Assembly (NCBI RefSeq): GCF_001956215.1
Contig: NZ_MRTQ01000021.1
Location: forward strand, 1 to 64,000
DNA from: Paenibacillus sp. FSL R5-0490
GTDB lineage: Bacteria; Bacillota; Bacilli; Bacillales; Cytobacillaceae
Direction of reading: 5' to 3'
DNA: 64,000 nt
This document shows positions 9,339-16,837 of this stretch, piece by piece. The notes under the pieces were generated by a model. The model saw only the letters and a program-made list of their open reading frames with translations. It was not told the DNA's origin and made no database searches. The translations under genes were made by a program, and so were the position numbers. How positions within the stretch are numbered: the first letter of the stretch is position 1; each line of letters starts with the position of its first letter.

Positions 9339-9366
9339 TCATATTTTACCGGGATTAGCATACATT
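9339..9366 (+). promoter_or_regulatory. Sigma-E-type promoter of yhaL
   Basis: TCATATT, a 13-base spacer, then CATACATT. Both boxes match the sigma-E consensus (KMATATT and CATACAMT). It lies about 45 bp upstream of yhaL and about 10 bp after the end of the mobile element. Confidence 0.65.
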
Positions 9367-9410
9367 TTATAGTAAATGGACAACCATATGAAAAGAAAGA
9401 GGGGAAACAG

Positions 9411-9596
9411 ATGATTCCAATTTGGGTATATTTTGTTGCAGCCGGAATCGTTATAAGTGCATATATGGCGGTAAGAACAGGCAGGGAAGAGAAAAAAGTG
9501 GAGCATGACAGCATAGAACGCGAGGGTGAAATTTATATGAAGCGTCTTGAACGGGAAAAAGAAGAGCGGAAATCCGCTAAAGCATCAGCAGGCTGA
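9411..9596 (+). CDS. yhaL: Sporulation protein YhaL
   Basis: A 61-residue protein: one N-terminal membrane anchor (IPIWVYFVAAGIVISAYMAV) and a strongly charged cytoplasmic tail rich in Glu, Lys and Arg. Sequence and position between yhaM and prsA match YhaL of B. subtilis, a small sporulation membrane protein. I chose the internal ATG at 9411 because GAGGGGAAACAG lies just before it. An upstream in-frame start at 9312 would begin inside the mobile element. The sigma-E-like promoter upstream suggests expression in the mother cell. Biochemical role unknown. Confidence 0.85.
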   Translation: MIPIWVYFVAAGIVISAYMAVRTGREEKKVEHDSIEREGEIYMKRLEREKEERKSAKASAG

Positions 9597-9609
9597 CTTT
9601 AATAACACA

Positions 9610-9653
9610 TAAAAAACGGGACTCCAGCATGCAGCATGGAGCCCCGTTTTTTT
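9610..9653. terminator. Bidirectional terminator between yhaL and prsA
   Basis: Stem AAAAACGGG-CTCCA / TGGAG-CCCCGTTTTT with T-tracts on both strands, serving the convergent genes yhaL and prsA. Confidence 0.88.
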
Positions 9654-10542
9654 ATTTTGCTTCAGTTCCAGCTTCACCTTCAGCTTTAGGTTTATCAAGA
9701 ACTCCTTTTAGTTCCTTATCTTTAATATCAACATCAGCAGCCTTTAGTTCACGATCCATTGCCTGCTGTATTTTCTCGCCATCAAGCTTGGAGACTTTTA
9801 CTTGATATTCCATTTCCTTCTTCATTTCATCAAAGGACTTCTTCTCTTTTTTCTCAGTTACCTGAATAATATGGAAACCATGTTCTGATTGAACAGGAGC
9901 GCTGATTTCATTCACATCAAGGGCATAAGCTGCCTCTTCGAATTCAGGAACCATTTTACCTGGGCCGAACCAGCCTAAATCTCCGCCATTTGCAGCAGAT
10001 CCAGGATCTTTAGAGTATTCTTTGGCCAGATCTTCAAATTTTCCGCCTTCATCAAGCTTTTTCTTTACTTCGTTCGCCGTTTTTTCATCCTCTACCAGGA
10101 TATGGCGTGCTTTAATTTCCGGCTTGTAGTTATCGTAGTATTCTTTAACTTCTTTTTCTGTTGCTTCAATATCTTTAATAGCGGCTTTTTCCTGAAGTAA
10201 GCCTGTTTTAAAGGTTTCCCTTAAATCTTCTTCATCCTTATAGCCATATTGCATAAGTGCCATCTCGAAGTTAGCGCCAAGCTGCTGTTTTAGTTCATCA
10301 ATTTTCGCGTTAAGTTCCTTGTCTGTTACTTTGTATTTATCAGAAAGAACTTTTTCATAAATGAGCTCCTGGAGCGCCTGTTCGCCGTATTTTTCCTTCA
10401 TTGCTTCATAAAGCTCGTCCTTCGTAATGTTTCCGCTCTTTGTTTCAACAACAACATCTCCTGAGTCGCCGCCGGTGCTGCTGCATGCGCTTAATCCAAT
10501 TACTCCAGCTGCAATGGAGAGCGATAGCATCCATTTTTTCAT
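9652..10542 (-). CDS. prsA: Foldase lipoprotein PrsA (peptidyl-prolyl isomerase)
   Basis: A 296-aa lipoprotein that folds secreted proteins at the outer face of the membrane. The signal peptide is [20 protein letters not shown], with the lipobox LSAC at 17-20 and C20 as the lipidated cysteine. A parvulin (PpiC) domain sits in the middle ([11 protein letters not shown] to HGFHIIQV), flanked by the N- and C-terminal chaperone lobes. The start at 10542 has TAGGAGTG upstream. An upstream in-frame start adds nine residues before the signal peptide and is unlikely. It sits next to hpr and secretion-linked genes, as in B. subtilis. Confidence 0.96.
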   Translation of the reverse strand: MKKWMLSLSIAAGVIGLSACSSTGGDSGDVVVETKSGNITKDELYEAMKEKYGEQALQELIYEKVLSDKYKVTDKELNAKIDELKQQLGANFEMALMQYGYKDEEDLRETFKTGLLQEKAAIKDIEATEKEVKEYYDNYKPEIKARHILVEDEKTANEVKKKLDEGGKFEDLAKEYSKDPGSAANGGDLGWFGPGKMVPEFEEAAYALDVNEISAPVQSEHGFHIIQVTEKKEKKSFDEMKKEMEYQVKVSKLDGEKIQQAMDRELKAADVDIKDKELKGVLDKPKAEGEAGTEAK

Positions 10543-10668
10543 GTTGAACACTCCTAAATTAATTTTCAAATTTGGCTCTGGAGAGCTTGACTGCTGTCTT
10601 CTGCTGAACTTTTAGACTTCTAAAAACCAGCAATTGCCTTCACAGTGCCTTCAATTATCACATTCTCT

Positions 10669-10696
10669 ACTATACCATAAATGAAAAAAATAACAA
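10669..10696 (-). promoter_or_regulatory. Candidate sigma-A promoter of prsA
   Basis: Read on the minus strand: TTGTTA, 16 bases, TATAGT preceded by TGG. It implies a 5' leader of about 120 bases before prsA. The rest of the stretch 10543-10920 shows no convincing gene. Confidence 0.45.
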
Positions 10697-10868
10697 AAGA
10701 AGAAAGTAATGCTTGGTCCATAAACCATTGTTTTTTAAAAAAATTTGGGTGTTCGCCCATCCCATTCAGGACAATTGTACATATGATACATGGAATCCTC
10801 TGATGGGAGGTTTCAAATTCAAGCAGCCTAAAAAAGTTTGGATAGCCGGGATAGTAGCCTATCCGACC

Positions 10869-10895
10869 ACAGAGGCAAATGAATAGGATATGGTA
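10869..10895 (+). promoter_or_regulatory. Possible sigma-K promoter of the tiny YjcZ-type genes
   Basis: AC, 16 bases, then GATATGGTA, one base from the sigma-K -10 consensus CATANNNTA. About 25 bp upstream of the first tiny gene. The -35 is only two bases, so this is weak support. Confidence 0.3.
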
Positions 10896-10920
10896 GCAGC
10901 CTAAAGGGGAGGTGTTATCC

Positions 10921-11004
10921 ATGGGTGCAGGATACGGCGGAGGTTTCGCGTTAATCGTTGTATTGTTTATCTTATTGATAATTGTAGGCGCAGCTTGGCT
11001 GTAA
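10921..11004 (+). CDS. Tiny YjcZ-family sporulation membrane protein (27 aa)
   Basis: The product starts MGAGYGGGFALIVVLFILL and ends VGAAWL, 27 residues in all. A Gly-rich head (GAGYGGGF) is followed by one membrane helix. This is the pattern of the YjcZ/tiny-TM family found in multiple copies in Bacillus spores. The ribosome site AGGGGAGGTG sits at ideal distance from the ATG. The gene is too short for usual ORF filters. A paralogue follows 65 bp downstream. It is known to be made during sporulation in several Bacillus species, with role unknown. Confidence 0.85.
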   Translation: MGAGYGGGFALIVVLFILLIIVGAAWL

Positions 11005-11068
11005 GCCTAGTTTGGGTATAGAGTCCATCTGCTGGGCTCTGTGCCGCAAATCGAAAGGAGGATTCCAA

Positions 11069-11161
11069 ATGTCCGGAGGATGCGGATACGGCGGAGGTTT
11101 TGCGCTAATTGTCGTGTTATTCATTTTGCTGATCATCATAGGAGCATCTTGGCTTTACTAA
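11069..11161 (+). CDS. Tiny YjcZ-family sporulation membrane protein (30 aa)
   Basis: The second member of a tandem pair, starting MSGGCGYGGGFALIVVLFI and ending IGASWLY. It shares the GYGGGFALIVVLFILLII core with its neighbour at 10921 but adds a cysteine in the Gly-rich head. The ribosome site GAAAGGAGG precedes the ATG. A terminator follows directly, so the two genes form a two-gene unit. The pair probably arose by tandem duplication. Confidence 0.87.
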   Translation: MSGGCGYGGGFALIVVLFILLIIIGASWLY

Positions 11162-11182
11162 GATAAAAACCTTCACAATATA

Positions 11183-11212
11183 AAAAGCGGCGGAAATTTT
11201 CCGCCGCTTTTG
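11183..11212 (+). terminator. Terminator after the tiny YjcZ pair
   Basis: Stem AAAAGCGGCGGAAA / TTTTCCGCCGCTTTT, nearly perfect and ending in a T-run. Confidence 0.87.
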
Positions 11213-11238
11213 CTCATGGTAAGAGCGCTCAGGATATC

Positions 11239-11418
11239 CTAAGCATACAAGATTTCTACAAATGAAGAGATTAGCAATATGGTGATAAGAATGTTAATGG
11301 TTCTGAATACTTTGGGCTGCCGTTCCTCAGGAATCTCTTTTTGGAGACAAAGCGAATTTGTCATCTTGTTGATATAAAATAAAATAAAAACGGCAAAAAT
11401 AATAAAGATGGAGATCAT
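11239..11418 (-). CDS. Small two-helix membrane protein of unknown function
   Basis: 59 aa from an ATG at 11418 with AAGGAGGGA upstream. Two hydrophobic helices (ISIFIIFAVFILFYI and TINILITILLISSFVEILYA) flank a short charged loop. A longer reading from 11460 lacks a ribosome site. I do not recognise the family. It is convergent with the tiny sporulation genes and in the same direction as the prsA-hpr cluster. Confidence 0.6.
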   Translation of the reverse strand: MISIFIIFAVFILFYINKMTNSLCLQKEIPEERQPKVFRTINILITILLISSFVEILYA

Positions 11419-11534
11419 CCAAGATTCCCTCCTTGGGCAGTCATATGATTGCTGTAACATGTTTTGTCTGTTAATTACAATAACAAAGTTTACAAAAAAA
11501 AGATAGTATTTAAGATTGCCTGTCAGGTAAGTAA

Positions 11535-11560
11535 AAGGTATCCTTTGTCAGGATACCCGG
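11535..11560 (-). terminator. Terminator after the DUF3267-like gene
   Basis: On the minus strand: GGTATCCT, short loop, AGGATACC, then TTTT. Confidence 0.7.
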
Positions 11561-11568
11561 GATTTTTG

Positions 11569-12117
11569 CTAATAGTTCGAACGAAGTAAAATCTCAAATC
11601 CATCTTCATTTTCTTCTACATAAGATTGATTTGGAGCATTAAGGACGTTTTTGGCGCAGACAATGTCAGAAAAAGAAAGGCCTGCATGGAAAGCAAACAG
11701 AATGACTAAATAATGTACATAATGAGGAAAAACAAAGCAAGCAGCCAGAATCAGACTGTTTATAATGAACATAGGGGCCAGAGTGGCAGTCAGGAAAAGC
11801 CGTTTTGAAATAGGCTCCGTTATTCGGATATATATAATTGGCATAAATCCATATTTAATTATCAGCTGTTTTTTTACGATAATTCCAAGGTGTGCAATCG
11901 GAAGGTAGTGAAGCAGCTTATGGACTGGATACATCAGCCATAATCCCGCTGCAAAGAAAATGAAGTAATTATCGTAAAAGGAACCTGGCATAAATACATA
12001 CGTTGCAGGAACATATGTAAATATGAAAGTAGCCAGCATAGTTAAGGAAGACAAAATAAAAAGTCTCTGCGATCCATATTGCTTCGTGAAGTTAATCGTC
12101 TTCCAGCAATTCATCAT
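11569..12117 (-). CDS. DUF3267-like integral membrane protein (putative zincin)
   Basis: 182 aa with about four membrane segments. The stretch PVHKLLHYLP places two histidines in an HxxxH arrangement just after a hydrophobic helix, as in DUF3267 membrane metalloprotease-like proteins, although the usual HE of HExxH is replaced here by HK. A catalytic role is therefore doubtful. The ATG at 12117 follows a GGAGG site at 7 bases. The 15-residue longer reading has no ribosome site. It lies between prsA and hpr, where B. subtilis also has poorly known genes. Confidence 0.6.
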   Translation of the reverse strand: MMNCWKTINFTKQYGSQRLFILSSLTMLATFIFTYVPATYVFMPGSFYDNYFIFFAAGLWLMYPVHKLLHYLPIAHLGIIVKKQLIIKYGFMPIIYIRITEPISKRLFLTATLAPMFIINSLILAACFVFPHYVHYLVILFAFHAGLSFSDIVCAKNVLNAPNQSYVEENEDGFEILLRSNY

Positions 12118-12281
12118 AAAAATACCTCCACAAGGAGTAAAATAGTAATCTTTCAAACTCACTTATGATACTTTACGATGAATAAATAAAAAAATCAATA
12201 GGGAAAACAAACAGATTTTGTCGAAAAAAAACTTTAATAAAATGAAACTAATGTGAAGCAGTGAGCAACCGTTTTCATAAA

Positions 12282-12312
12282 TACAAAGCGAATGCATGTG
12301 ATTCGCTTTGTA
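12282..12312 (-). terminator. Terminator after hpr
   Basis: A perfect 11-bp stem ACAAAGCGAAT / ATTCGCTTTGT with a 7-base loop. Read on the minus strand it is followed by ATTTAT. Confidence 0.75.
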
Positions 12313-12345
12313 AGGGTTTACATATTGCTGGAGGAACTTTTTTAA

Positions 12346-12918
12346 TTAAACAAGTTCCTTTTCTGCTTGTTTTTTCTTTAATTTGCCATCATCTTCATCA
12401 AATTGATTTTCTAGGTTTGCAAAGGATTTTTCAAAAATCTCCATGAAATCGTCACCATATATATTACGGACTATCGCCATGATTTCGATGATGTCAGGAA
12501 ATTTTCCATAAAGCTCTCTTAGTGGCATTGCACCAGAGAACACGGCGTTTTTTTCAGGTGAATAGGTTTCCATAAGACTTAATAATACCTTTTCGCCATC
12601 CTCAGTCAATTTAATGTAGGTATTTCTTTTATCGCTTTCTTTCTTAGAAAATTGAAGAAAACCCCGTTCTTCGAGCTTTTTGGAAAAGTTGAATGCAGTA
12701 GAAACATGCATTACACCAAACTTGGCAACATCGGAAATCGATGCTCCGTTTAAATGGTAGGCAATCCATAAAATATGATGTTCATTAATGTTTAAATCGT
12801 AGGGTTTTATCCATTGCTGCCAATCCTTTTCTATAGACTTCCACAGGGCTTTACTCAGCTGTGCCACTCTCTGGCTGAAAATCATTGCTTCCTTTATAGA
12901 AATTGCTTTGTCCGACAT
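12346..12918 (-). CDS. hpr: MarR-type transition-state regulator Hpr (ScoC)
   Basis: A 190-aa winged-helix regulator. The MarR core runs from about residue 35 to 125, with the recognition helix region [29 protein letters not shown] and the wing [17 protein letters not shown]. Sequence and genomic position match B. subtilis Hpr/ScoC (203 aa), which represses extracellular protease, sporulation and peptide-uptake genes. The C-terminal tail ends in a charged stretch. Transcription is minus-strand and ends at a strong hairpin. The 13.0-13.16 kb gap upstream is very AT-rich and holds no gene. Confidence 0.94.
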   Translation of the reverse strand: MSDKAISIKEAMIFSQRVAQLSKALWKSIEKDWQQWIKPYDLNINEHHILWIAYHLNGASISDVAKFGVMHVSTAFNFSKKLEERGFLQFSKKESDKRNTYIKLTEDGEKVLLSLMETYSPEKNAVFSGAMPLRELYGKFPDIIEIMAIVRNIYGDDFMEIFEKSFANLENQFDEDDGKLKKKQAEKELV

Positions 12919-13160
12919 TCAAAAGTTCACCTACTTTGTAAAATTAATTATTCTGGCTATTCGGCCGGAAGTTCATTTTTCTTTTATAGTATCATTATGC
13001 CAATAAAACAAAAATTAATAAAGATATAAATTTACAAAATTTTTAGAAATATAATTAAATATTTCTATAAAAGGCTTAAGGTCAAGGGATGAGAGCCCAA
13101 TTAAAGTTTTAAAAAAATTTGAAGCATTTTAATAATATATTAGTTTTCGTTCAAAAATAA

Positions 13161-13203
13161 AAAAATCCTTCTTTTTAACTAAAGAAAAAAGAAGGGTTTT
13201 TTT
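13161..13203. terminator. Terminator after yhaH
   Basis: AT-rich hairpin AAAAATCCTTCTTTTT / AAAAAAGAAGGGTTTTTT, loop AACT. It can work on both strands. Confidence 0.75.
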
Positions 13204-13205
13204 AT

Positions 13206-13556
13206 TTACTTTATATTTGTTTCAAGTTCGTGTATGGCTGCTTCAATTTCCTGCAAATCACGCTGCAGCCTGTGCTGATGGGGAAGGATCTCGTTTTTCC
13301 AATTGCTGATTGAATATTTGATGTCACTTGAGAATTCCTTAAAGGCTGTTTTACCTTCCTTAGAAGCAAATGAAGCTGAATCCTTTATGGCCATCAATTC
13401 GGTTTTTAATTCTAAAAGCTGCTCTTTCAGAAGGTTTGTGTTTTCTTTTAACTGCTGACGGGTATCCCTTCCTGAAGCAGGTGCAGTTAATAAGGTGGAT
13501 ATGCCGGCTGCAGCACCGCCAGCTAATAGTCCAAGCAATAACGATTTGGCTTTCAT
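13206..13556 (-). CDS. yhaH: YhaH, YtxH-domain membrane-anchored protein
   Basis: 116 aa. An N-terminal Gly/Ala-rich membrane segment (SLLLGLLAGGAAAGISTLL) is followed by TAPASGRDTRQQLKE, the YtxH-domain signature, and a long amphipathic coiled coil. I chose the ATG at 13556, which has GAGGTGA six bases upstream, over the in-frame GTG and ATG just before it. Synteny (hpr-yhaH-trpP) matches B. subtilis. YtxH-domain proteins are often linked to general stress. Function otherwise unknown. Confidence 0.88.
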   Translation of the reverse strand: MKAKSLLLGLLAGGAAAGISTLLTAPASGRDTRQQLKENTNLLKEQLLELKTELMAIKDSASFASKEGKTAFKEFSSDIKYSISNWKNEILPHQHRLQRDLQEIEAAIHELETNIK

Positions 13557-13679
13557 AACCATCACCTCAGAATCTTATTTATAAGTCTATTTTACTGCAA
13601 TCTTCATTTTTCTACAGCTGAAAATAAAAGTGTTCTTTCTATATCTATATCACAAAACATATAAGAGTAAACCATATCC

Positions 13680-13708
13680 TCATAGCTCCCGGCAAATAGG
13701 CATACAAT
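13680..13708 (+). promoter_or_regulatory. Sigma-E-like promoter
   Basis: TCATAGC, 14 bases, CATACAAT. The -10 box is a perfect sigma-E match and the -35 matches five of seven positions. It lies 36 bp before the 62-aa membrane protein gene. Confidence 0.45.
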
Positions 13709-13744
13709 TCAATAGAAGAATGTTTTGAGAAAGGGGGAGGCAGG

Positions 13745-13933
13745 TTGTCCGGAGCAGCGGCGGGAATTTTTGCGTTAAGTGTGGTGCTGTTTTTAGGAGG
13801 TATTCATTTTTTCCTTTCAATAAAGAAACCCGGAGTCTATCCTCCGAAGTATGTTTTTAAAAAAAGGGCGGCTGCTTTAGCGGCAGGCGGGGCGTTTTTG
13901 TTCCTGCTGGGCCTGATTGTCGGCAGTTTCTAA
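13745..13933 (+). CDS. Small two-helix membrane protein, probably sporulation-expressed
   Basis: 62 aa from a TTG start preceded by AAGGGGGAGG. Two hydrophobic helices (IFALSVVLFLGGIHFFLSI and AALAAGGAFLFLLGLIVGSF) flank a basic Pro/Tyr-rich loop KKPGVYPPKYVFKKR. The family is not recognised. The sigma-E-like promoter upstream suggests mother-cell expression. It is convergent with trpP and shares its terminator. Confidence 0.65.
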   Translation: MSGAAAGIFALSVVLFLGGIHFFLSIKKPGVYPPKYVFKKRAAALAAGGAFLFLLGLIVGSF

Positions 13934-13947
13934 TAGTTTCCAAATAA

Positions 13948-13975
13948 AAAAGCCCGCTTTTTTGCGGGCTTTCTG
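13948..13975. terminator. Bidirectional terminator shared with trpP
   Basis: AAAAAGCCCGC TTTTTT GCGGGCTTTC, with T-runs on both strands. Confidence 0.88.
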
Positions 13976-13980
13976 TATAA

Positions 13981-14508
13981 TTATTGGCTAATCGTCACTT
14001 TAGTCAGCTTCGTTCTGTTTGCAATTGATTGTGCTACAGGAAAAAGGATTACCATTGCAGCGGTGTTAACTGCAGCTGCAGGAAGTACAACTGCTGCAAA
14101 TAATGCTGTGAAAGGTCCCGGCAGTCCGACAATCTGGTATGCCGAAGTTAAAAACACAATTCCGGATACGATGGTTCCTGCTGCTGTTAAGACAGCTGCA
14201 CTGACGATATTCTTCCTGAATTTCTTTACGATCAGGAACAAGGCGAAAAAGGTAAATGCAGTAACCGGCTTATCAATGATATTCGGGATTAATCCTCCAG
14301 GAAAGGTTGTGGTAAATCCGGAAATCAGGCCTGTAACTAAACCTAAAAGCAAAACGCTTCTGGTGTCTGGAAAAAGGATTATGCCTAAAAACATCATGGT
14401 AAGCATCATGTCCGGTTTCATTCCGAGAAAGAACCCTGGAACAACGGCATGAAGCACTGCGCCCATCCCGACCAATAGGGATAAGGCTACTAAATTTTTT
14501 GTATTCAA
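13981..14508 (-). CDS. trpP: Tryptophan transporter TrpP
   Basis: A 175-aa membrane protein with about five or six segments. It starts MNTKNLVALSLLVGMGAVLHA and carries the GMKPDMMLTMMFL motif of the TrpP family (formerly YhaG), which imports tryptophan. The start is a TTG at 14508 with GGAGAG close upstream, and no ATG fits. The leader and ribosome site are covered by a run of GAG/TAG triplets, the hallmark of TRAP translational repression, which independently confirms the identity. Confidence 0.92.
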   Translation of the reverse strand: MNTKNLVALSLLVGMGAVLHAVVPGFFLGMKPDMMLTMMFLGIILFPDTRSVLLLGLVTGLISGFTTTFPGGLIPNIIDKPVTAFTFFALFLIVKKFRKNIVSAAVLTAAGTIVSGIVFLTSAYQIVGLPGPFTALFAAVVLPAAAVNTAAMVILFPVAQSIANRTKLTKVTISQ

Positions 14509-14510
14509 TT

Positions 14511-14568
14511 CTCATCTCTCCTCTGCTATTCTCTGACTAGGCTCTGTCGTCTCTCCTGCAGTGCACTC
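14511..14568 (-). promoter_or_regulatory. TRAP binding site overlapping the trpP ribosome site
   Basis: Read on the minus strand there are ten NAG triplets. The seven nearest the start codon (GAG, TAG, GAG, TAG, GAG, GAG, GAG) are spaced by 2 or 3 bases, exactly the TRAP pattern. Three more (GAG, CAG, GAG) lie upstream with spacings of 7, 2 and 6. The site ends 2 bases before the TTG start, so tryptophan-bound TRAP would block ribosome entry. Confidence 0.85.
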
Positions 14569-14636
14569 TTTGCCTGCAGCGAAAAACTTTAACTTATTAT
14601 AACATATTTTACTGTAATTCAAAGGTGTTTTATTTA

Positions 14637-15719
14637 CTAATTATTATTTTTAAAAGCTTTCATAAATGCGGCCAGCTTTTCAACATGGTCCTCTGGCACA
14701 GCGTTGTAAATGGATGCGCGGCACCCCCCGATAGAACGGTGTCCGCCAAGCCCGATGAACCCTGCTTCTTTTGCCTGTATCTGAAATTCCCTGGAGAGAT
14801 CTTCGCTGTGAAGATTAAAAGTAACATTCATACGGGACCTGCTGTTTTTATGGGCATGCCCTATGTAAAAGCCTTCACTTTCATCAATAACATCATAGAG
14901 CATTTTTGCCTTCTTCTCATTGGCCTTTTCAATCTGCGCAAGGCCGCCTATCTGCTCTGCCCACTGAAGCACAAGTGACAGTAAATAGATTGAAAGAGTA
15001 GGAGGTGTGTTATATAAAGAGTTGTTATTGGCAAATGTATTGTAATTCAGCATTACAGGGAGCGTTTCAGAAGATCTTTTTAATAGTTCTTTTCGGATTA
15101 TCACTACTGTTACACCGGAAGGGCCGAGATTTTTCTGGGCACCGGCATAGATCAAATCAAATTGGTCTACTTTCAAAGGACGGCTTAAAATATCGCTTGA
15201 CATATCTGCTGCTACAGGTGTTTTTTTATTTGAAGGAAAGCTTTGCCATTGTGTGCCGTAAATTGTATTGTTGCTGGTAATATGAAGATAGGCAGCATTG
15301 TCCGGCATATCATCTTGACTAAATTCGGGGATAAAGCTGTATTTTTGATCCTTGCTGGAGGCAGAAATGACGGTTTCGCCAATTTTATCTGCTTCTTTTA
15401 AAGCTTTCTCTGACCAGGAACCACTAAGAACATAATGGGCTGTCTGGTCTTTTCCCAGCATGTTCATCGGCACCATGGAAAACTGGAGACTTGCCCCGCC
15501 CTGAATAAAAAGCACTTCAAAGTCATCCGGGATGGCCAGCAGTCTTCTTAAGCGTGTAATTGCCTGATCATGTACTGCCTGATATTCCTTGCTTCTATGG
15601 CTCAGCTCCATTATGCCCATTCCTGTATTGCCAAAGTTCAGCAAACTCTTTTCCGCTTCTTTTAATACCTCTTCCGGCAGGGCTGCGGGACCTGCATTAA
15701 AATTTAGAGCACGGTACAT
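14637..15719 (-). CDS. serC: Phosphoserine aminotransferase SerC
   Basis: A 360-aa PLP enzyme of the class-V aminotransferase fold that makes 3-phosphoserine from 3-phosphohydroxypyruvate in serine synthesis, and also serves pyridoxal phosphate synthesis. It starts MYRALNFNAGPAALPEEVL. The Schiff-base lysine is K196 in YAGAQKNLGPSG. The C-terminal GLGGHRSIGGCRASIYNA is the phosphate-binding arm. The ATG has TTTGGAGGGAG upstream. No T-box or other leader structure is seen between serC and hit. Confidence 0.96.
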   Translation of the reverse strand: MYRALNFNAGPAALPEEVLKEAEKSLLNFGNTGMGIMELSHRSKEYQAVHDQAITRLRRLLAIPDDFEVLFIQGGASLQFSMVPMNMLGKDQTAHYVLSGSWSEKALKEADKIGETVISASSKDQKYSFIPEFSQDDMPDNAAYLHITSNNTIYGTQWQSFPSNKKTPVAADMSSDILSRPLKVDQFDLIYAGAQKNLGPSGVTVVIIRKELLKRSSETLPVMLNYNTFANNNSLYNTPPTLSIYLLSLVLQWAEQIGGLAQIEKANEKKAKMLYDVIDESEGFYIGHAHKNSRSRMNVTFNLHSEDLSREFQIQAKEAGFIGLGGHRSIGGCRASIYNAVPEDHVEKLAAFMKAFKNNN

Positions 15720-15843
15720 TTTTCTCCCTCCAAATATAAAATCAATTCACTATAACGCTGTGAAGAAATAAAGATAGTTAATATGTTAACAAATTATATT
15801 GATTTGTACAGAGAAAAAAATGAACATTTTGAAAAATTGGAGG

Positions 15844-15873
15844 AAAAAAAATTCCCCCTGCAGAAACAGGAGG
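15844..15873 (-). terminator. Terminator after hit
   Basis: On the minus strand CCTCCTG TTT CTGCAGGGGG is followed by AATTTTTTT. Confidence 0.65.
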
Positions 15874-15882
15874 ATCAGAGGG

Positions 15883-16302
15883 TTACAGATGCTTGTTTAT
15901 AGCATCAGAGATTTCCTTGAGATCTGAAGCTGAGTAATCAGATTGATGTGATTTCCACACAACCCCTAAGCCATCTCCATTACCATAACGGGGAATAAGA
16001 TGGGAGTGGAAATGGAAAACGGTCTGCCCGGCGTGTTCACCGTTGTTATTAATTAAATTCAGGCCAATTGGATCGAATTCGGCCTTGATGGCTCTGGCAA
16101 TCTCCGGAATAGATTCGAAATAGTTCCGGGCTGTTTCAGCATCCATTTCATACAAGTTTTCTTTATGTACTTTCGGAATGACAAGTGTATGCCCTTTTGT
16201 GACCTGGCTTATATCCAGAAATGCCATAACATGGTCATTTTCAAATACTTTGGCTGAAGGAATCTCGCCATTGATTATTTTACAGAAAATACAATCGTTC
16301 AT
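15883..16302 (-). CDS. hit: HIT-family nucleotide hydrolase
   Basis: A 139-aa member of the histidine triad family (HINT/Fhit-like). The catalytic triad is H97-x-H99-x-H101 in VFHFHSHLIPR. The N-terminal CIFC (C4, C7) with a downstream His probably binds zinc, as in Bacillus Hit. The family hydrolyses nucleoside phosphoramidates or dinucleotides. The start ATG has TTAGGAG upstream. It is divergent from ecsA, separated by 0.6 kb of repeat-rich non-coding sequence. Confidence 0.93.
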   Translation of the reverse strand: MNDCIFCKIINGEIPSAKVFENDHVMAFLDISQVTKGHTLVIPKVHKENLYEMDAETARNYFESIPEIARAIKAEFDPIGLNLINNNGEHAGQTVFHFHSHLIPRYGNGDGLGVVWKSHQSDYSASDLKEISDAINKHL

Positions 16303-16390
16303 TATGTCAGCTCCTAACCAAATATCTTTTTCACAATTCTACCATATCCTCCAAGAAACAAAAAAGCAGAAGGGGATGGATAGTATAATT

Positions 16391-16430
16391 CATAAAATAA
16401 AAGGCAGGATCCGCTTGGAATCCTGCCTTC
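16391..16430 (-). terminator. Terminator of a minus-strand RNA upstream of hit
   Basis: A 10-bp stem AAGGCAGGAT / ATCCTGCCTT. On the minus strand it is followed by TTATTTTATG. hit starts after it, so it must end a transcript that comes from the hit-ecsA gap. Confidence 0.75.
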
Positions 16431-16837
16431 GTGAAGGGGAAGCTTCTATTGGTACGTTTCTATTTCAGGTAAATTCTCTTTAACAAACACCTCATTTATG
16501 AATGAATTGTGTTCATATCTAGAGAAAATCGATCTTTGTTCAATCGGACCATCCCCTTATTTTCTTTATAAGCTTTTACAGGCGTATAAAGCATGGATGA
16601 TAGTCTTTAACAAACACCTCATTTGAAAAATGACTTAGTGACCACTTTCGGGTAAAGCGATCAAGTGTTTAAGATCATCAGGTTTCATGTGCAATGCAAC
16701 CATCCCCTTATTAGGAACGTTTGAAGCTTATACTGAAAGGAAACTGTCTGCGACAGACACCTCATTTCAAGTTTTGATCATCTGAATGATGTTCAAATGA
16801 TTTGTTTCCCCTTCATAGATTAGAATGTCCCGCCCCG
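16395..16837 (-). ncRNA. Candidate RosA-like sponge RNA with three repeat units
   Basis: Supported on the minus strand by a promoter-like pair at 16845-16873 (TTGTCC, 17 bases, TGTATA) and the terminator at 16391-16430. Inside, a 21-base motif occurs at 16477-16497 and 16604-16624 (identical) and 16747-16767 (diverged). It reads AAATGAGGTGTTTGTTA. A second motif, AATAAGGGGATGG, occurs at 16548-16561 and 16699-16712, with a relic AAGGGG near 16809-16814. The motifs alternate with a period of about 127-151 bases. From memory, they are complementary to the two C-rich unpaired regions of RoxS/RsaE, so the transcript could titrate that small RNA. Short frames starting ATG AGG TGT are also present and cannot be excluded. 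Confidence 0.45.

Noticed and set aside
10620-10922. A 100-codon minus-strand frame upstream of prsA
   Set aside because: Codon use is unlike the neighbours, it covers the prsA promoter and it lacks a ribosome site.
15720-15843. T-box or serine-linked leader before serC
   Set aside because: No T-box sequence, specifier loop or antiterminator fold could be found.
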